Positions 22,680 through 33,233 of a DNA stretch of 64,000 nucleotides are shown here, one piece after another. Both the position numbers and the translations under genes were made by a program. Position 1 is the stretch's first letter, and the number at the start of each line of letters is the position of its first letter. Origin of the DNA: Galeopsis tetrahit (lineage: Eukaryota > Streptophyta > Magnoliopsida > Lamiales > Lamiaceae); NCBI GenBank assembly GCA_963675135.1, contig OY776122.1:18788881-18852880 (forward strand), read 5' to 3'. The notes beneath the pieces were generated by a model. The model was given only the letters and a program-made list of their open reading frames with translations. It did no database searches and was not told where the DNA came from.

Positions 22680-23733
22680 AAAACCTTTTCATTTGTTAAG
22701 GGATTTTTATAAGAATACTTTTTAAAATCAATAACAGGCACTTCTAGTCTTTGTTTAAGTTTAGAAATTTGTTTATCCCTCTTTATTAAAATACTTTATA
22801 GTTTAGAGATAGTTTTGGATAAGTTTTGAATGTGTACATCAATTCTAGATAAACTTGCTTTACTTGATGAACCTGAAACACAACTTGTGAAACAATTAAA
22901 TTCTAGAGTATTATTACTCAGTGATTCTTCAAATGATGGCTCATTTGATCTCACATCGTAATAATCATCCAGATCATCTTCAAAAGTATCATCATATTTT
23001 ATCCTTGCAGAGAAGGCTTTTTCAATATCTTTTTCAAGATCATGTTCAACATCAAACTCACCACTTAAGGTAGCATTGAAATTCAACTTTTTTTTAGTAT
23101 GGTGTTGGCACATTCATTAGCATAATGACCATATCCAAAACATGCATCACATTTAACATTCTTCCTATATTCTTGATCAGATCTAAACGTGTTACCTATT
23201 TTCAATTGTCTAGAAGGATTAAAAGTATTCTTCCTAACAAACAATTGTTGAAATATTATCCTTAAACTCATTGTTCTTGTTTCTTAAGAAGGTTTTGAAC
23301 TGCTTGGTAATGAAGGCAATGTAATCAGGATTGTTGAAATATTCCTCAATATCATCTTCATCAGATTCTATTTCTGTAACATAAGGAGATTTTTCAGAAC
23401 CTGATGATGGCGATGATGAGGCATCACCTTTGAAAACAAGGACTTTGTTTTCATTATTAGTCTTTTCAAAAATGTTCATTTCATAAGTTTTTAAAATACC
23501 AATCAACTCATTTTGACTAAAAACATCAGTATCATTAGCTTCTTCTATAACACATATTTTAGGCTCAAAACGTTTAAGAACAGGTCTAAGAATTTTATGT
23601 ACTAACCTTGTATTGGATATTGGATCTCCAAGAGAATGAGCTTCATTTGAAATCTCTGTCAGCCTTTCAGTGTAAGATGAAATGGTTTCATCTTCTTTCA
23701 TCCTCAAATTTTCAAACTTAGTTCCAAGCATAT
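22680..23733 (-). pseudogene. Copia gag remnant (Sirevirus-type)
   Basis: Read on the minus strand, 23731-23234 encodes part of a UBN2-type gag domain with a Y-T-E-R-L-T-E-I...E-A-H-S-L-G block. The next segment (23271-23083) has a zinc knuckle C-x2-C-x4-H-x4-C, and 23113-22796 continues as an acidic and then coiled-coil-like stretch. Frame changes separate the three parts. The layout matches the gag of the Sirevirus-like element at 60725-62053, but the sequence is clearly diverged. The N-terminus is cut off at 23733, exactly where LTR-like sequence starts. No protease, integrase or RT follows on the left. Confidence 0.75.
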
Positions 23734-23917
23734 TGATTCGAGTGGAATTTACACGTTTTTAATGCACATTTGAAGCTCATTTTGTTGATGATTTCATTAT
23801 TTTATTGATCAATTACGGATGTTTTGGTCAAATTGAGAGAAAGGTAGTATTTTTTTTTTTTTAGGAAAAATGACAATTTTGGAAGGAAAAAAATACTTAC
23901 CTAATTTTTAGTGAAGT

Positions 23918-25641
23918 CACTACAAAAAATTGGCCAAAAGGCAACGACGATTAGCAAGGGCAGGCTGCCGTTGCCAATTGGCAACGGCTTTGGTAACAGG
24001 CAGAAAAAAGGCGACGGGGGCGGGTGTCGTTGCCTTAAGGCAACGGGAGTGGGCCCCGTTGCAAAAAGGTGACGGCTTATAACGCCCGTTGCGAAAAGAC
24101 AACGGCAGTGGCCCCGTTGCCATTTGGCAACGGGCCCCCTCGCTAAATGGCAATGGTATGATTTTTGTCCCTTTCTCATTTTCAATATATAAGGTTTTCT
24201 AATTAATTTAGGCTACAAATAATTTAATTTAATTATTTGTAGGTGTGTGTTCATTGAATTGTTTTTTTAGAACGATTTGATCTAAAATATGCAGTGTTGA
24301 ATCTGTAATTTGGTTCTAAGTTTATATAAATTATAAACCTATTAGTAGGATCGATGCTGAACTGCAATTTTGTTTTATAATTTTTTTAATTAATTATTTG
24401 TACATTACAAATATGATTATAATTTTAAATACTTATTAATTAATTAGCATATTATTGGATCTAATCAAGAATTTAGAATAAATATTCTATAATCTCATAT
24501 ACATTGATGAAACAAACATATGTAAATTAAGAATTCACACCTTTTGTTTCTTTTCTAGCTAACTGCTTGATCAGTATTTTTTTTTTAAACCTTAATTACT
24601 TTTTATGTTTATTTTAATTAAATGGATAAGTGATGTTAATTAAGAATTCACACCTTTTTTACTTTTTATGTAAATTAAGAATTCACACCTTTTTTACTTT
24701 TTAAGAATTCACACCTTTTTTACTTTTTATTTTAATGTTGTGTGTGATGTTATTTTAATTAAATGGATAAGTGAAAATAATTATATTTAATGTTGTGAAT
24801 TGAAAATTAGAATGAATTTAAATGATGTGATTAGAATAAATTTACATGTATAAGCGAAAATAATTATACTCAATGTTGTATGTAATTATAATGTTGTCAA
24901 TTGAAAATTAGAATGAATTTAAATAATTTGATTAGAATAAATTTAAATGTATAAGTGAAAATAATTATACTCAATGTTGTATGTAATTATAATGTTGTGA
25001 ATTGAAAATTAGAATGAATTTAAATGTTGTAAATTGAAGATTAGAATAAATTTAAATAATGTGAATTGATACCATAATTAAATTATTTAATTTGAAACAT
25101 ATGATTTAGTTAATTCTCATTTAGAAATAAATATGATATGCTTTGATAATTTAATAAGCAACAATTAAAGTTAGAATGGATTGAATTAAAGAATTAAAAA
25201 CTAAAATTAAATTGAATATATATTAATTGCATTCACAACATGTCGACTAAAGCTCCTAGCCTAATCGGCACACAGGGGGCGCCCAAAAGCCTTCGAGACC
25301 GAGAGGTCCCGAGTTCGAACCCCACAAACAGTAAAATTCGCGAAAAAGGCCCAGCGGTTGGGGGTGGGTGTTGGTGACCTCGATACCTGGGTTCGAAACC
25401 CAGGTTCGCATTTTTTAAATGTTAATAAAAAGGCGACGGCCAAAAGGCAACGGCAGTGGGCCCGTTGCCAAAAGGCGACGGCAGTGGCCCCGTTGCCAAT
25501 TGGCAACGGATCCGTTGCCATTCAAATAGCAACGAGCATATTGGCAACGGCAGACATCCGTTGCCTTTGCCGTTGCCTTCATCATTAGTGAGGGCAGATC
25601 CATTGCCTTCCTCGTCGCCATTTCATCATTATTTTGTGGTG
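23918..25641. mobile_element. CACTA (En/Spm-type) non-autonomous element
   Basis: The left end is CACTACAAAAAATTGGCC and the right end, complemented, is CACCACAAAATAATG. AGT is duplicated on both sides (23915-23917 and 25642-25644), the 3-bp duplication typical of CACTA. Both subterminal regions (about 23930-24160 and 25430-25610) are packed with short palindromes built on CCGTTGCCAATTGGCAACGG, like the transposase-binding subterminal repeats of this superfamily. The middle is AT-rich with several direct copies of AATTGAAAATTAGAATGAATT and AAGAATTCACACCTTTTTT. No transposase is encoded; frames in the GC-rich ends are by-products of the palindromes. Confidence 0.88.
25257..25323 (+). other. 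tRNA-like segment with pol III A- and B-box matches
   Basis: TAGCCTAATCGGCA (25257-25270) resembles a tRNA A box and GAGTTCGAACCCC (25311-25323) a B box, at about the right spacing. A second B-box-like GGTTCGAAACC follows at 25390-25400. No full cloverleaf is evident, so this is a tRNA-derived fragment or SINE-like head inside the CACTA element rather than a working tRNA gene. Confidence 0.45.
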
Positions 25642-26311
25642 AGTCAACGAAGAAGAAATTGAGTTTGTGGGTAAAACGAGCCAAATTTATTCAAAAAAAT
25701 AATTTGGGCCCAATATGTAGCTTGAGCCCCAAGCCAGTGACCGAGACAAGAAAAGGAAACTTGGAAAAAAAAAAGGAAAGAGGGAAGATTTGAAAATTAA
25801 AGAGAGAAAAGGAAATTATATTTTTGGAAATATTTTTTTCTAGAAGTTTTAGCCCTAATTTTCAAGTTATAAATAAATCCTCAAGTCATACTTTGAAAGG
25901 AGGAAGAAAAAAGAGGATGCATACCTTTGGAAAAATCCGCTCACGAGGAGAACACATCAAGAAGAGACTAAGTTTTCTTATTTTATTTTTTGTCATTTAA
26001 ATTTTTCAAGACTTTGATTATGTTGATTGTTGGCTATAACACTTTTGATTCTAGGGATGTGTTTACACTATGGATGATGCTTATGAATTAATTTCTTATT
26101 TATTTGGTGGTTGTGTTGTCTATTTCTATTTTAATGCTTAATTTTCATTGCAAGACATGTTATCAATGTCCATGATAATATGTTTTATTTATTATTAATT
26201 GAAATTGGATTTAGAGATCTTTTTCAGTGATTGCATATGCTTTGGAAACTATATTTGACTAATTTGAGTGATAATATGTCTTCGATCACATATATTTTTC
26301 AAGACATGTGG

Positions 26312-26829
26312 TTCTAGTCCTTCTTGTCGTGTCCTTGTTCCTCCTCCTTTCCCGTGCCATTTTGGACTATTCTGAAGGTGCAATAAAATCATGGTGTAGC
26401 AAAACCCCAAACCCGGAACCATGTGAGTACTACTTGACCACCACCCATAACACGAAATACATTAAAGGTTAACCCCCAGTTTGTTTAAAGTGGTCACGTC
26501 TCAATTAGCCCTCGACCGTTGCACACATGCCCGAAATAACATATATTCCCTCGGGCCAAAATTTCGCGCTTGTTACGACATTTTGGCCCGAGGGAGTATA
26601 TGTTATTTCGGGCATGTGTGCAATGGTCGAGGGCTAATTGAGACGTGACCACTTTAAACAAACCAGGGGTTCTTTTAATGTATTTCGTGTTATGGGTGGT
26701 GGTCAAGTAGTACTCACATGGTTTCGGGTTTGGTGTTTTGTTACACCATGATTTTATTGCACCTTGAGAATAGTCCGAAATGACAGGAAAAAAGGAGGAG
26801 GAAAAAGGACACGACAAGAAGGGCTAGAA
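26312..26829. repeat. Foldback element: ~250-bp arms, 17-nt loop
   Basis: 26312-26562 and 26580-26829 are inverted copies, separated by the 17 bases at 26563-26579. The inner 100 bp, with CCTCGGGCCAAAAT against ATTTTGGCCCGAGG, is nearly perfect; the outer part has scattered mismatches and small indels. Transcription from either side would give a long double-stranded stem. Clear transposon ends or a target duplication were not found. The outer end repeats once more as TAGTCCGAAATAACAG just outside the right arm. Confidence 0.9.
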
Positions 26830-27280
26830 TAGTCCGAAATAACAGTTTCATATGATATTTCCACTTTTATTAAAAGTAAAGATAATACTGCTACTTCCGA
26901 AGCAGATGTAATATTATTTTTATTCCATTTTTTATAGTATTTCTTTTAACACATTTATTTTGTTAGTTTTTTTAATGTGGTATGTTAATTTTTTTAATTA
27001 TATCTTATTTTAGTGTAATGCTTCTTCGTCAAAGCTTGACAACGTCAATATGTGACAACGAAAATGTCGAATGCATAGAAATAACTATGCGGCATAAAAG
27101 AAAGTTAGACGAAGATGAGTCTATTCTTTGTGACAGTATTGAGAGGGATGTTAATTTAGATGTCTTCCACTAAAAAGAAGTTTAAGGCACTTTATAAAAT
27201 TTATAAATATTATTTTGAATTGTATTATATTAAATAATATGTTTATTACAATCCCGCGTAATACGCGGGTCTTGCACTAG
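26830..27280 (+). mobile_element. Helitron 3' end (5' end not located)
   Basis: The segment ends with the hairpin CCCGCGTAATACGCGGG followed by TCTTGCACTAG and then T. A short GC-rich hairpin about 10 bases before a terminal CTAG, inserted before T, is the Helitron 3' signature. The same layout recurs at 32063. A small open frame at 26982-27173 lies within it and is not recognised. The 5' boundary is unknown, so the start given is only the edge of the hairpin repeat. Confidence 0.7.
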
Positions 27281-27826
27281 TTAACTAATAAATTGAAATT
27301 TTGTTTTTTTAAGAAGTCTCACCCTGATAGCTACAAAAGCTTTGCTTATGTACTTGCCGTCGGAGTTGATTTATTTTAACAATGTTTTACATCAATTAAT
27401 TATTCTTTTAATTGGACCTTTCAAATTTTACTTTGTTTAATTATTTTTTCCATCTTAACTTCCATTTTTCTTAATCAATTAAACTTATTTTAGTTTGTTA
27501 TGAACATAACTTTTAGTTTATATGTGTTATAATATCAATTGATAATTGTTTTGGTATAATATTAGTAGAAAAAAAATGTATAATATTAATTCATATACAA
27601 ATGTAAATTACAATGTCTTCGAATTTTAAAGTATAATATGAAATGCTATAATCTCTAAACTTGGAAAATGTATAGTAGTCGTTCATATACAATATAATAT
27701 TAGTGCATATATAGGTAAGGTATAATGTCTATAATATGATATATTATAAGCTCTAAACTTGAAAAATATATAATATTGCTTCACATACAATATTAGTACC
27801 ATGTACAATATAATTTATAAGTGTTC
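27281..27826. repeat. Dispersed repeat family A, copy 1 (left part)
   Basis: This AT-rich sequence, with recurring TTAGTTCATATACA-like words and GATAATTGTT.TGGTATAATATTAG, is similar to 37330-37713. It continues at 32083-32400 beyond the MITE and Helitron. Both copies share the block with TTTAATTATTTTT and ATAACTTTTAGTTTATA. Identity of the family is unknown. Confidence 0.6.
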
Positions 27827-29859
27827 CTCCCTCCTATTCAAAATATATGTCATCCTAAGCTCATACACATATATTAAGAAAATAAATTATTTCTCATGTT
27901 ACCCTTAATTAATGATTTTACATCTTATAAAAATTTAATATGTAAATATTTAATAATCTTAAGGTTAAATTTGAAAGAAATGCAATTAATTTGCATTGAA
28001 AAGTGTAAAACGACATATAATTTGCAAAGAAAATGAAAGGTCAAAACGACTTATATCCCCTATATTACTAATAGAGAGTTTTAAACTGCTGAGGTGTCGC
28101 TCATACAGAGGTTTTGCCTGTGTGTCGTCCTGAGAAAAAACTGATTCCACATGTCATTTTAATACATTTCTTCTTTCCAACTCAAATATGAGTTGGAAGC
28201 CACGTTTTAATTCTTCATGAACTAGGTTTTCGCCCCCTCTATCGTTGCTGCTACGCCTCACCTTAACGCCGCCCTCCCTCGACTTCGCTGCAACTCCTCG
28301 CCATTGGCGCTGTTGTTATTTTTAATCGTTTTTTTAGGGTTTTTGCAGTCAGTCATCCCCTTTGTCACTGCCACTATCTCACCGCCCTCCCTGGACGCGT
28401 TGCTGCAGGAATAAAATATGTTGATTATGCTATTGCATTTTGGAACCTCATAAAAAACATATGGATTAAGTACCTTCTTAGTGGTGTGTCATCTAGCTAA
28501 TTGAAAAATCGTGATCATGCCTGTGATTATGTGGTAATTAAGTAAATAATGAGTTATGTGTCTTAGTAAAGATGATGTATCACTATATTTAGTCTCTGGT
28601 ACATATCTGATGTGACATGAATACGTTAATTTTTGTTCGTAAATTCCTTCTTTAATATATATATACACGAATATAGTGACGAAGCTGCATTGAATGGTGG
28701 CCTGTATGAGCAAGTTTTTATGGATTTTTCGCCCAAAGAATTTAGCCAGGCGGCGCACGCTCGATGTCCACTGCGATTAGTCAAATGAAAGAGAAACGAT
28801 GTTCAAATTGTTTATGAATTTAAAAAATCATTGTGAAAATAGGTATTTAGATTCAAATTATTTGTTTAGAATCATTTCATTTTTAACCTGCAATGTGCAG
28901 AATCATTATATCCAAGTTTTTGGTTGGAAGTCTAAATATGAATTTAGATTTCTCTGTTGCTGCTAAGTCTGGGAGTTATCTCTGCCTTTCCCAAATCAAG
29001 AAAAAATGAGTGTTGCGGTATGCATGTAACAATAAAATTCTGTCACTATCACAATTTCGTGAGCAACTCATCGGTTTGTTTGTTTGTTATCTGTCTGTTG
29101 CTGCTAAAGTGTGCTAATTTTGTTTATTATGAATTTAAAATATTTTTGAATTGGAGTAATAATTCATGGAATTTACACAAAATACGGATTCTATTGTGAG
29201 ATTCTGGTTTATCTTTGCATCCCTTGGTTTAGTATGGATTTTTAATACTTTGCTCATTGGTTGACTTGAATTATGTAATCAGGTGTATTTTAGAATTTTA
29301 ATTCGTCAGTGCATGTAGAACCTGATTTCTTTATTATAATAGAAACATAAGATGAAATCTATGAACATGAAGAATACATGTTCTATAACATTGAAATCAG
29401 TAAATTCTATATATATAAAACGTGTCATATTACATGCTCCATATACGGTAAAACGCGTCACATTTTATTTGAGTGTAATATTAATATTTGATATATGTAA
29501 TATACTATATATTTATTAAAATTTTGTGTGTTACACAAGTACATTTGGATAGTTCTCTCATTTTGCTTATAAATGTTCATTAAAAAGGTTTACTTTCAGT
29601 AGCGTATCATGCTAAATGATGATTTTAGATAAGAATTTCGTTTTACTTTCTTAAATTTGAACTTTCCAAATGTGTTATATGCTTAACTCGGAATCCACAG
29701 AGGATGGAATCATTGGAGCTGTGGATGCAGCAAGAGACGCAAACATCAAGTGGAAGAAATTGAACATCTCATGAAATCCATTTTGGAACAAAAGGGTGGG
29801 CATATAAATAATGACTTTACTTCTGAGGTAGAGTTGAGATTTTCTTAACATTATTATTA

Positions 29860-30280
29860 CTCCCTCCATCCATGAAAAGTAGGGACATGGGGATGAGGCA
29901 CATGTTTTATGAAGAAGGTAGATAAAGTAGATAAAGTAAGGGTATTGTAGGGTATTGTGGGGTCCATTTTGAATAAAGTGATTGTTTGTGAATAAAGTTG
30001 ATGGCAATTTGAGTAATTAAGTGATGGTTCACTACAAAAAAATGACGTTTTGGAGACGGATTTTCCGTCGGCCGCCGAGGTTACCGACGGAAATACCGAC
30101 GGAAAGTCGGTCGTCCCCTTTTTCGGCGTCAGCATTTTTTGCCGACGGATTTTTGAATTCCGTCGGCATTTTTGAATTCCCGACGTTGAAGGGTGATAGT
30201 TTAAAAAAAAGGGTATGTGACTACATTTTGTGGACAAAGAATATAGGGCAAATGGGACTACTTTTCGTGGACGGAGGGAG
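29860..30280. mobile_element. Stowaway MITE inside the Helitron
   Basis: The left end CTCCCTCCATCCATGAAAAG and the right end, complemented, CTCCCTCCGTCCACGAAAAG, form the inverted repeat. TA flanks at 29858-29859 and 30281-30282. It is itself interrupted near 30030 by a CACTA-like sequence. Confidence 0.85.
30030..30189. mobile_element. CACTA-like fragment in the Stowaway MITE
   Basis: Starts CACTACAAAAAAATGACG and contains CCGACGGAAAT and CCGTCGGCA-like subterminal palindromes. The right end is unclear. GTGATGGTT just before it and GTGATAGTT at 30192-30200 could be a 9-bp duplication, which would argue against CACTA. Low-confidence boundaries. Confidence 0.45.
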
Positions 30281-32082
30281 TATTATTTTTTTGCATTATA
30301 ATTTACGAAAATCTGTTTTCCTACTGAAAAATGTCTGAAATTGTTCTCTGAATAATTATGTAAATCTGTTATATTCGCATATTCATTTATATCCTTTTTT
30401 TTATTTAATAAAAAAAAACAGATATTAGGATTTTTTTTTTTTTGTTTCTTTTATTTTATGTTCCAATATCAATAGATATTAGACATTTATTCAATTGGAA
30501 GCCGGTTGCATTTAAAATATTAATAATCTACTTGAGAAAGGATTTGATTAATGTAAAGATAATCTTTTCAAAGATATGATGGGTTTTCAAATACCTCACA
30601 CTTGCTGCATTTTAGAAATTAAGTTTTTGAGTAATACGATTGAAATTGAACACAATCTTTTCATACTATATATGTATTTTAGTTTATTGATTTATTATGA
30701 ATTGTACAAAATAATTACATTAATATTAGTTTATCTTTTACATTATAATATACTCCGTGCTATTTATATTACAATAAATTTAATTTTAAAAAAATTGTTA
30801 AATAAAATTTAATGCAAATGAGTAGAGAGCTTGATAATCTTTCATTACCCGGTCAAGTTAATTTTATTAAGGAGATTCTCTCTGTCAGGTTCGTTAAGCA
30901 ACTTCATTTTTTATTTTTAACATATCTTTAAGCTGCATTGCTGAGTAGTTATAATTTATTTTTGTAGGTGTTTTCTGGTATGAATGGGTTTAACAATACC
31001 AGCTGCAACAAAATACAATGTGAGATGGAGCACCTGGAGCAAAGTAATATTGTCTAAAGATTTTCTTTCTCGAGAATGTGCATAATCTTTCAACAAAGGA
31101 AAAACCTTTCACTTAACTTTAACTTCATTTCTTAAGATGAGATATCTGGTACATTCTGTTGCAATTTTTATCTCTCTATTTTTTAATGATTTTTTATAGC
31201 ATTTTCTTGGTGAGCTTTGGTATCCTTGAAGTTGGTGCTTCTGGAATGACTTGAGCCAATGCATGTTTATGCAGTGTCTGAACTGAAATTTTCATTGTCT
31301 AATAATCTGCAATATTACGCCGTTAAAAGTTCTACAGGGAGGAGATGAAATTCTTAGTATAAACAATGATTCATCTCAAAAACATAAAATTATTGGTTTG
31401 TTTAGCTTTTTGAAACAATTTCAACTCATTTTTTACACTCATATATAGAAAATATATATTTTAAAAAATGCATATTTAGAAAATCCATGTATTTTTTTTT
31501 TGTATGTTTTAAAAAACTTGAAAATCACAGGTGGAGGCTTGAATAATTTTACGTAGAAATATTAGGAATAAGTTATACATTTCATCCCACATCTGATATT
31601 AAGTCCTTCAAATATTACAATACCAATTGAGTAAGACATTTTTTGTTCTATTGTGTTTTGCAATTACCAATAACAGAACAATCTCTTCAAGTGTTGGTCA
31701 ATTCCTTACACATGATCAACTGTTGCAATTTTCAGGGTACCCTATTTTAGTGAAGACGAAAAATCATCCTCTAACTCAACTATTAAGGTTGTTTTCAAAT
31801 AAGTTTTTCATCTCAATTGAATTATAACACCATACTTTCACATTTTGTATTTTGGTTTAATAATTTATTATGCATGGCACAAAATAGTTAAAAATATAAT
31901 TGAACAAAAATTATGTCAATGTTGTAAAAATATAATTATAAAAACCTGTAATAAAAAATGAAATTTTTAAATTTTAAATTAAGTAAATATATATATAAAA
32001 TAGAATATTAAATATTAAAATATTTATTTAAAATTTTCGTGTAATACACGGGTTCTACACTAGTTAAAAATAGGAGGGAGTA

Positions 32083-32400
32083 TGATATAGTATTAGTTGA
32101 AAAAATGTATAGTAGTAGTTCATATACAGTATAGTAGTAGTCTATGTACAATATAATTTTAGTTTCATATAAATATATAAAATCTAATGTCTTCCAATTT
32201 TAAATATAATATGATATTTTATAAGCTTTAAACTCGAAAAATGTATAGTATTAGTTTACACCAAATATAGTATTAGTTCATAATCAATATAACATTAATT
32301 TTAATATAGTATAATATTACTTCGTATATTCATACAATCAAACCCTTGAACTACTGAAAATACATATTTATTGAATTATTGTCTACAACTAAAAGCAAAT
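32083..32400. repeat. Dispersed repeat family A, copy 1 (right part)
   Basis: Continues the family interrupted at 27826, with many AGTATTAGTTCATATACA-like words and a TCTAATGTCTTCCAATTTTA block matching TCTAATGTTTTCGAGTT near 37622. Confidence 0.55.
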
Positions 32401-32459
32401 TAACAAAATCATGATTTTTTTTCAAAAGTCACCATTAACATGGACATAATGTTAGGCAT

Positions 32460-33070
32460 GACATATCGTGGTATCGTGTTGTGTTTTGTGTCAAAACGAT
32501 AGTGGCACGACACGACACGATAAGGATATGTGTCGACACAGCATGAACACGATAATTTTTGCGTCGACACAACATGAACACGATAATTTTTGTGTCGACA
32601 CGACATGATAATAATATGATATTTTTCGTGTCGACGCCGCACGACACACGACACACTACACGATAACAAGATGATAATGACACAATAAGAAAATAAATAA
32701 ATTTAAAATTGCATTTAAATATATACAAATTAAAATATTTGTTTAAATATAAAAAAAAAAAGATGTGTCATTATCGTGTTGTTCTCGAATACGTGACATT
32801 ATCGTGTCGAATAAAGTAAATAATAGGTAACAAGTTGTTAACAAGTTAATGGATTACTTGTTAATTTTTTCGTGCTTAATGGGTTGACATGAATCTGATA
32901 CAAACACAACATAAAAAGTTTGTGCCGTTATCAAATCGACACGATAACAACACGAACATGATATGGTCAAACAACTATTTCGTAATTTTCATGTCGAATT
33001 CGTGTTATGCTATTGTATTGTATCAAAATTTGTCAATACACATTTTCTCACAAGATTTAGCACCACAATG
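32460..33070. repeat. CGACACGATAA-rich repeat region with 31-bp tandem units
   Basis: GTCGACACNACATGAACACG-type units start at 32532, 32563 and 32594, exactly 31 bp apart. A fourth diverged unit starts near 32631. Further CGACACGATAA and TTATCGTGTCGA words continue to about 33000. Similar CGACACGA-rich sequence is common in plant hAT-type non-autonomous elements, but no ends were defined. The open frames here are repeat by-products. Confidence 0.6.
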
Positions 33071-33233
33071 TCCTCTAAAAATAAAATTGGAAAAAGATTA
33101 GTTTAACTGCCTTTTATTTTATGGATTTTTTTCTTTTTTATAAGTTTTTTTCTAAAATATTATTTTCTTCCATAAATTTCTGCCGAAATTTTGGTTATTA
33201 AAAAAAAATTGAAATTTGTATTTCATTTTTTTT

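Larger units (their letters stand above)
23734..26311 (+). repeat. LTR-like sequence (Gypsy Tat/Athila style), split by CACTA
   Basis: From 23734 the sequence starts TGATTCGAGTGGAATTTAC and runs through a T-rich stretch to the CACTA insertion, then resumes at 25645. The resumed part has features of a large Gypsy LTR: an AG-rich block, AGTTATAAATAAATCC near 25867, and a long T-rich tail with GATTCTAGGGATGTG. The right limit is uncertain and may be masked by the hairpin at 26312. No second LTR or internal region is present. The assignment rests on general resemblance only. Confidence 0.4.
28056..32063 (+). mobile_element. Helitron, about 4.0 kb, non-autonomous
   Basis: It starts TCCCCTATATTACTAATAG after an A (28055). 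It ends with the hairpin CGTGTAATACACG, then GGTTCTACACTAG, before a T (32064). Insertion between A and T with no duplication is the Helitron rule, and the interrupted Stowaway MITE gives both boundaries independently. No Rep/helicase is encoded. The interior has gene-like islands: a GC-rich block at 28225-28410, a codon-like stretch at 29690-29770 and exon-like pieces near 30834-31030 with AG/GT-type borders. These may be captured gene fragments; none was recognised. Confidence 0.8.
27827..32080. mobile_element. Stowaway MITE split by a Helitron
   Basis: The left part is 27827-28055, starting CTCCCTCCTATTC; the right part is 32064-32080, ending AATAGGAGGGAG followed by TA. Joined across the Helitron, the ends form the Stowaway inverted repeat, including an inner block TATGTCATCC against CGACTTATA-like sequence. 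The left flanking TA is mutated. Confidence 0.8.

Noticed and set aside
23901..24185. Open frames of 77-94 codons near the left CACTA end, and similar ones at 25261-25684
   Set aside because: They come from the GC-rich palindromic subterminal repeats and have no family resemblance.
25240..25410. A functional tRNA gene
   Set aside because: A- and B-box words are present but no consistent cloverleaf or anticodon arm could be drawn.
26982..27173. 63-codon ORF near the Helitron 3' end as a gene
   Set aside because: No recognisable family; hydrophobic start is T-rich DNA. Could be a captured fragment but cannot be supported.
32409..32728. Overlapping minus-strand frames rich in Cys/Arg/Val
   Set aside because: Translation of the 31-bp CGACACGATAA-type repeat; composition is repeat-driven.
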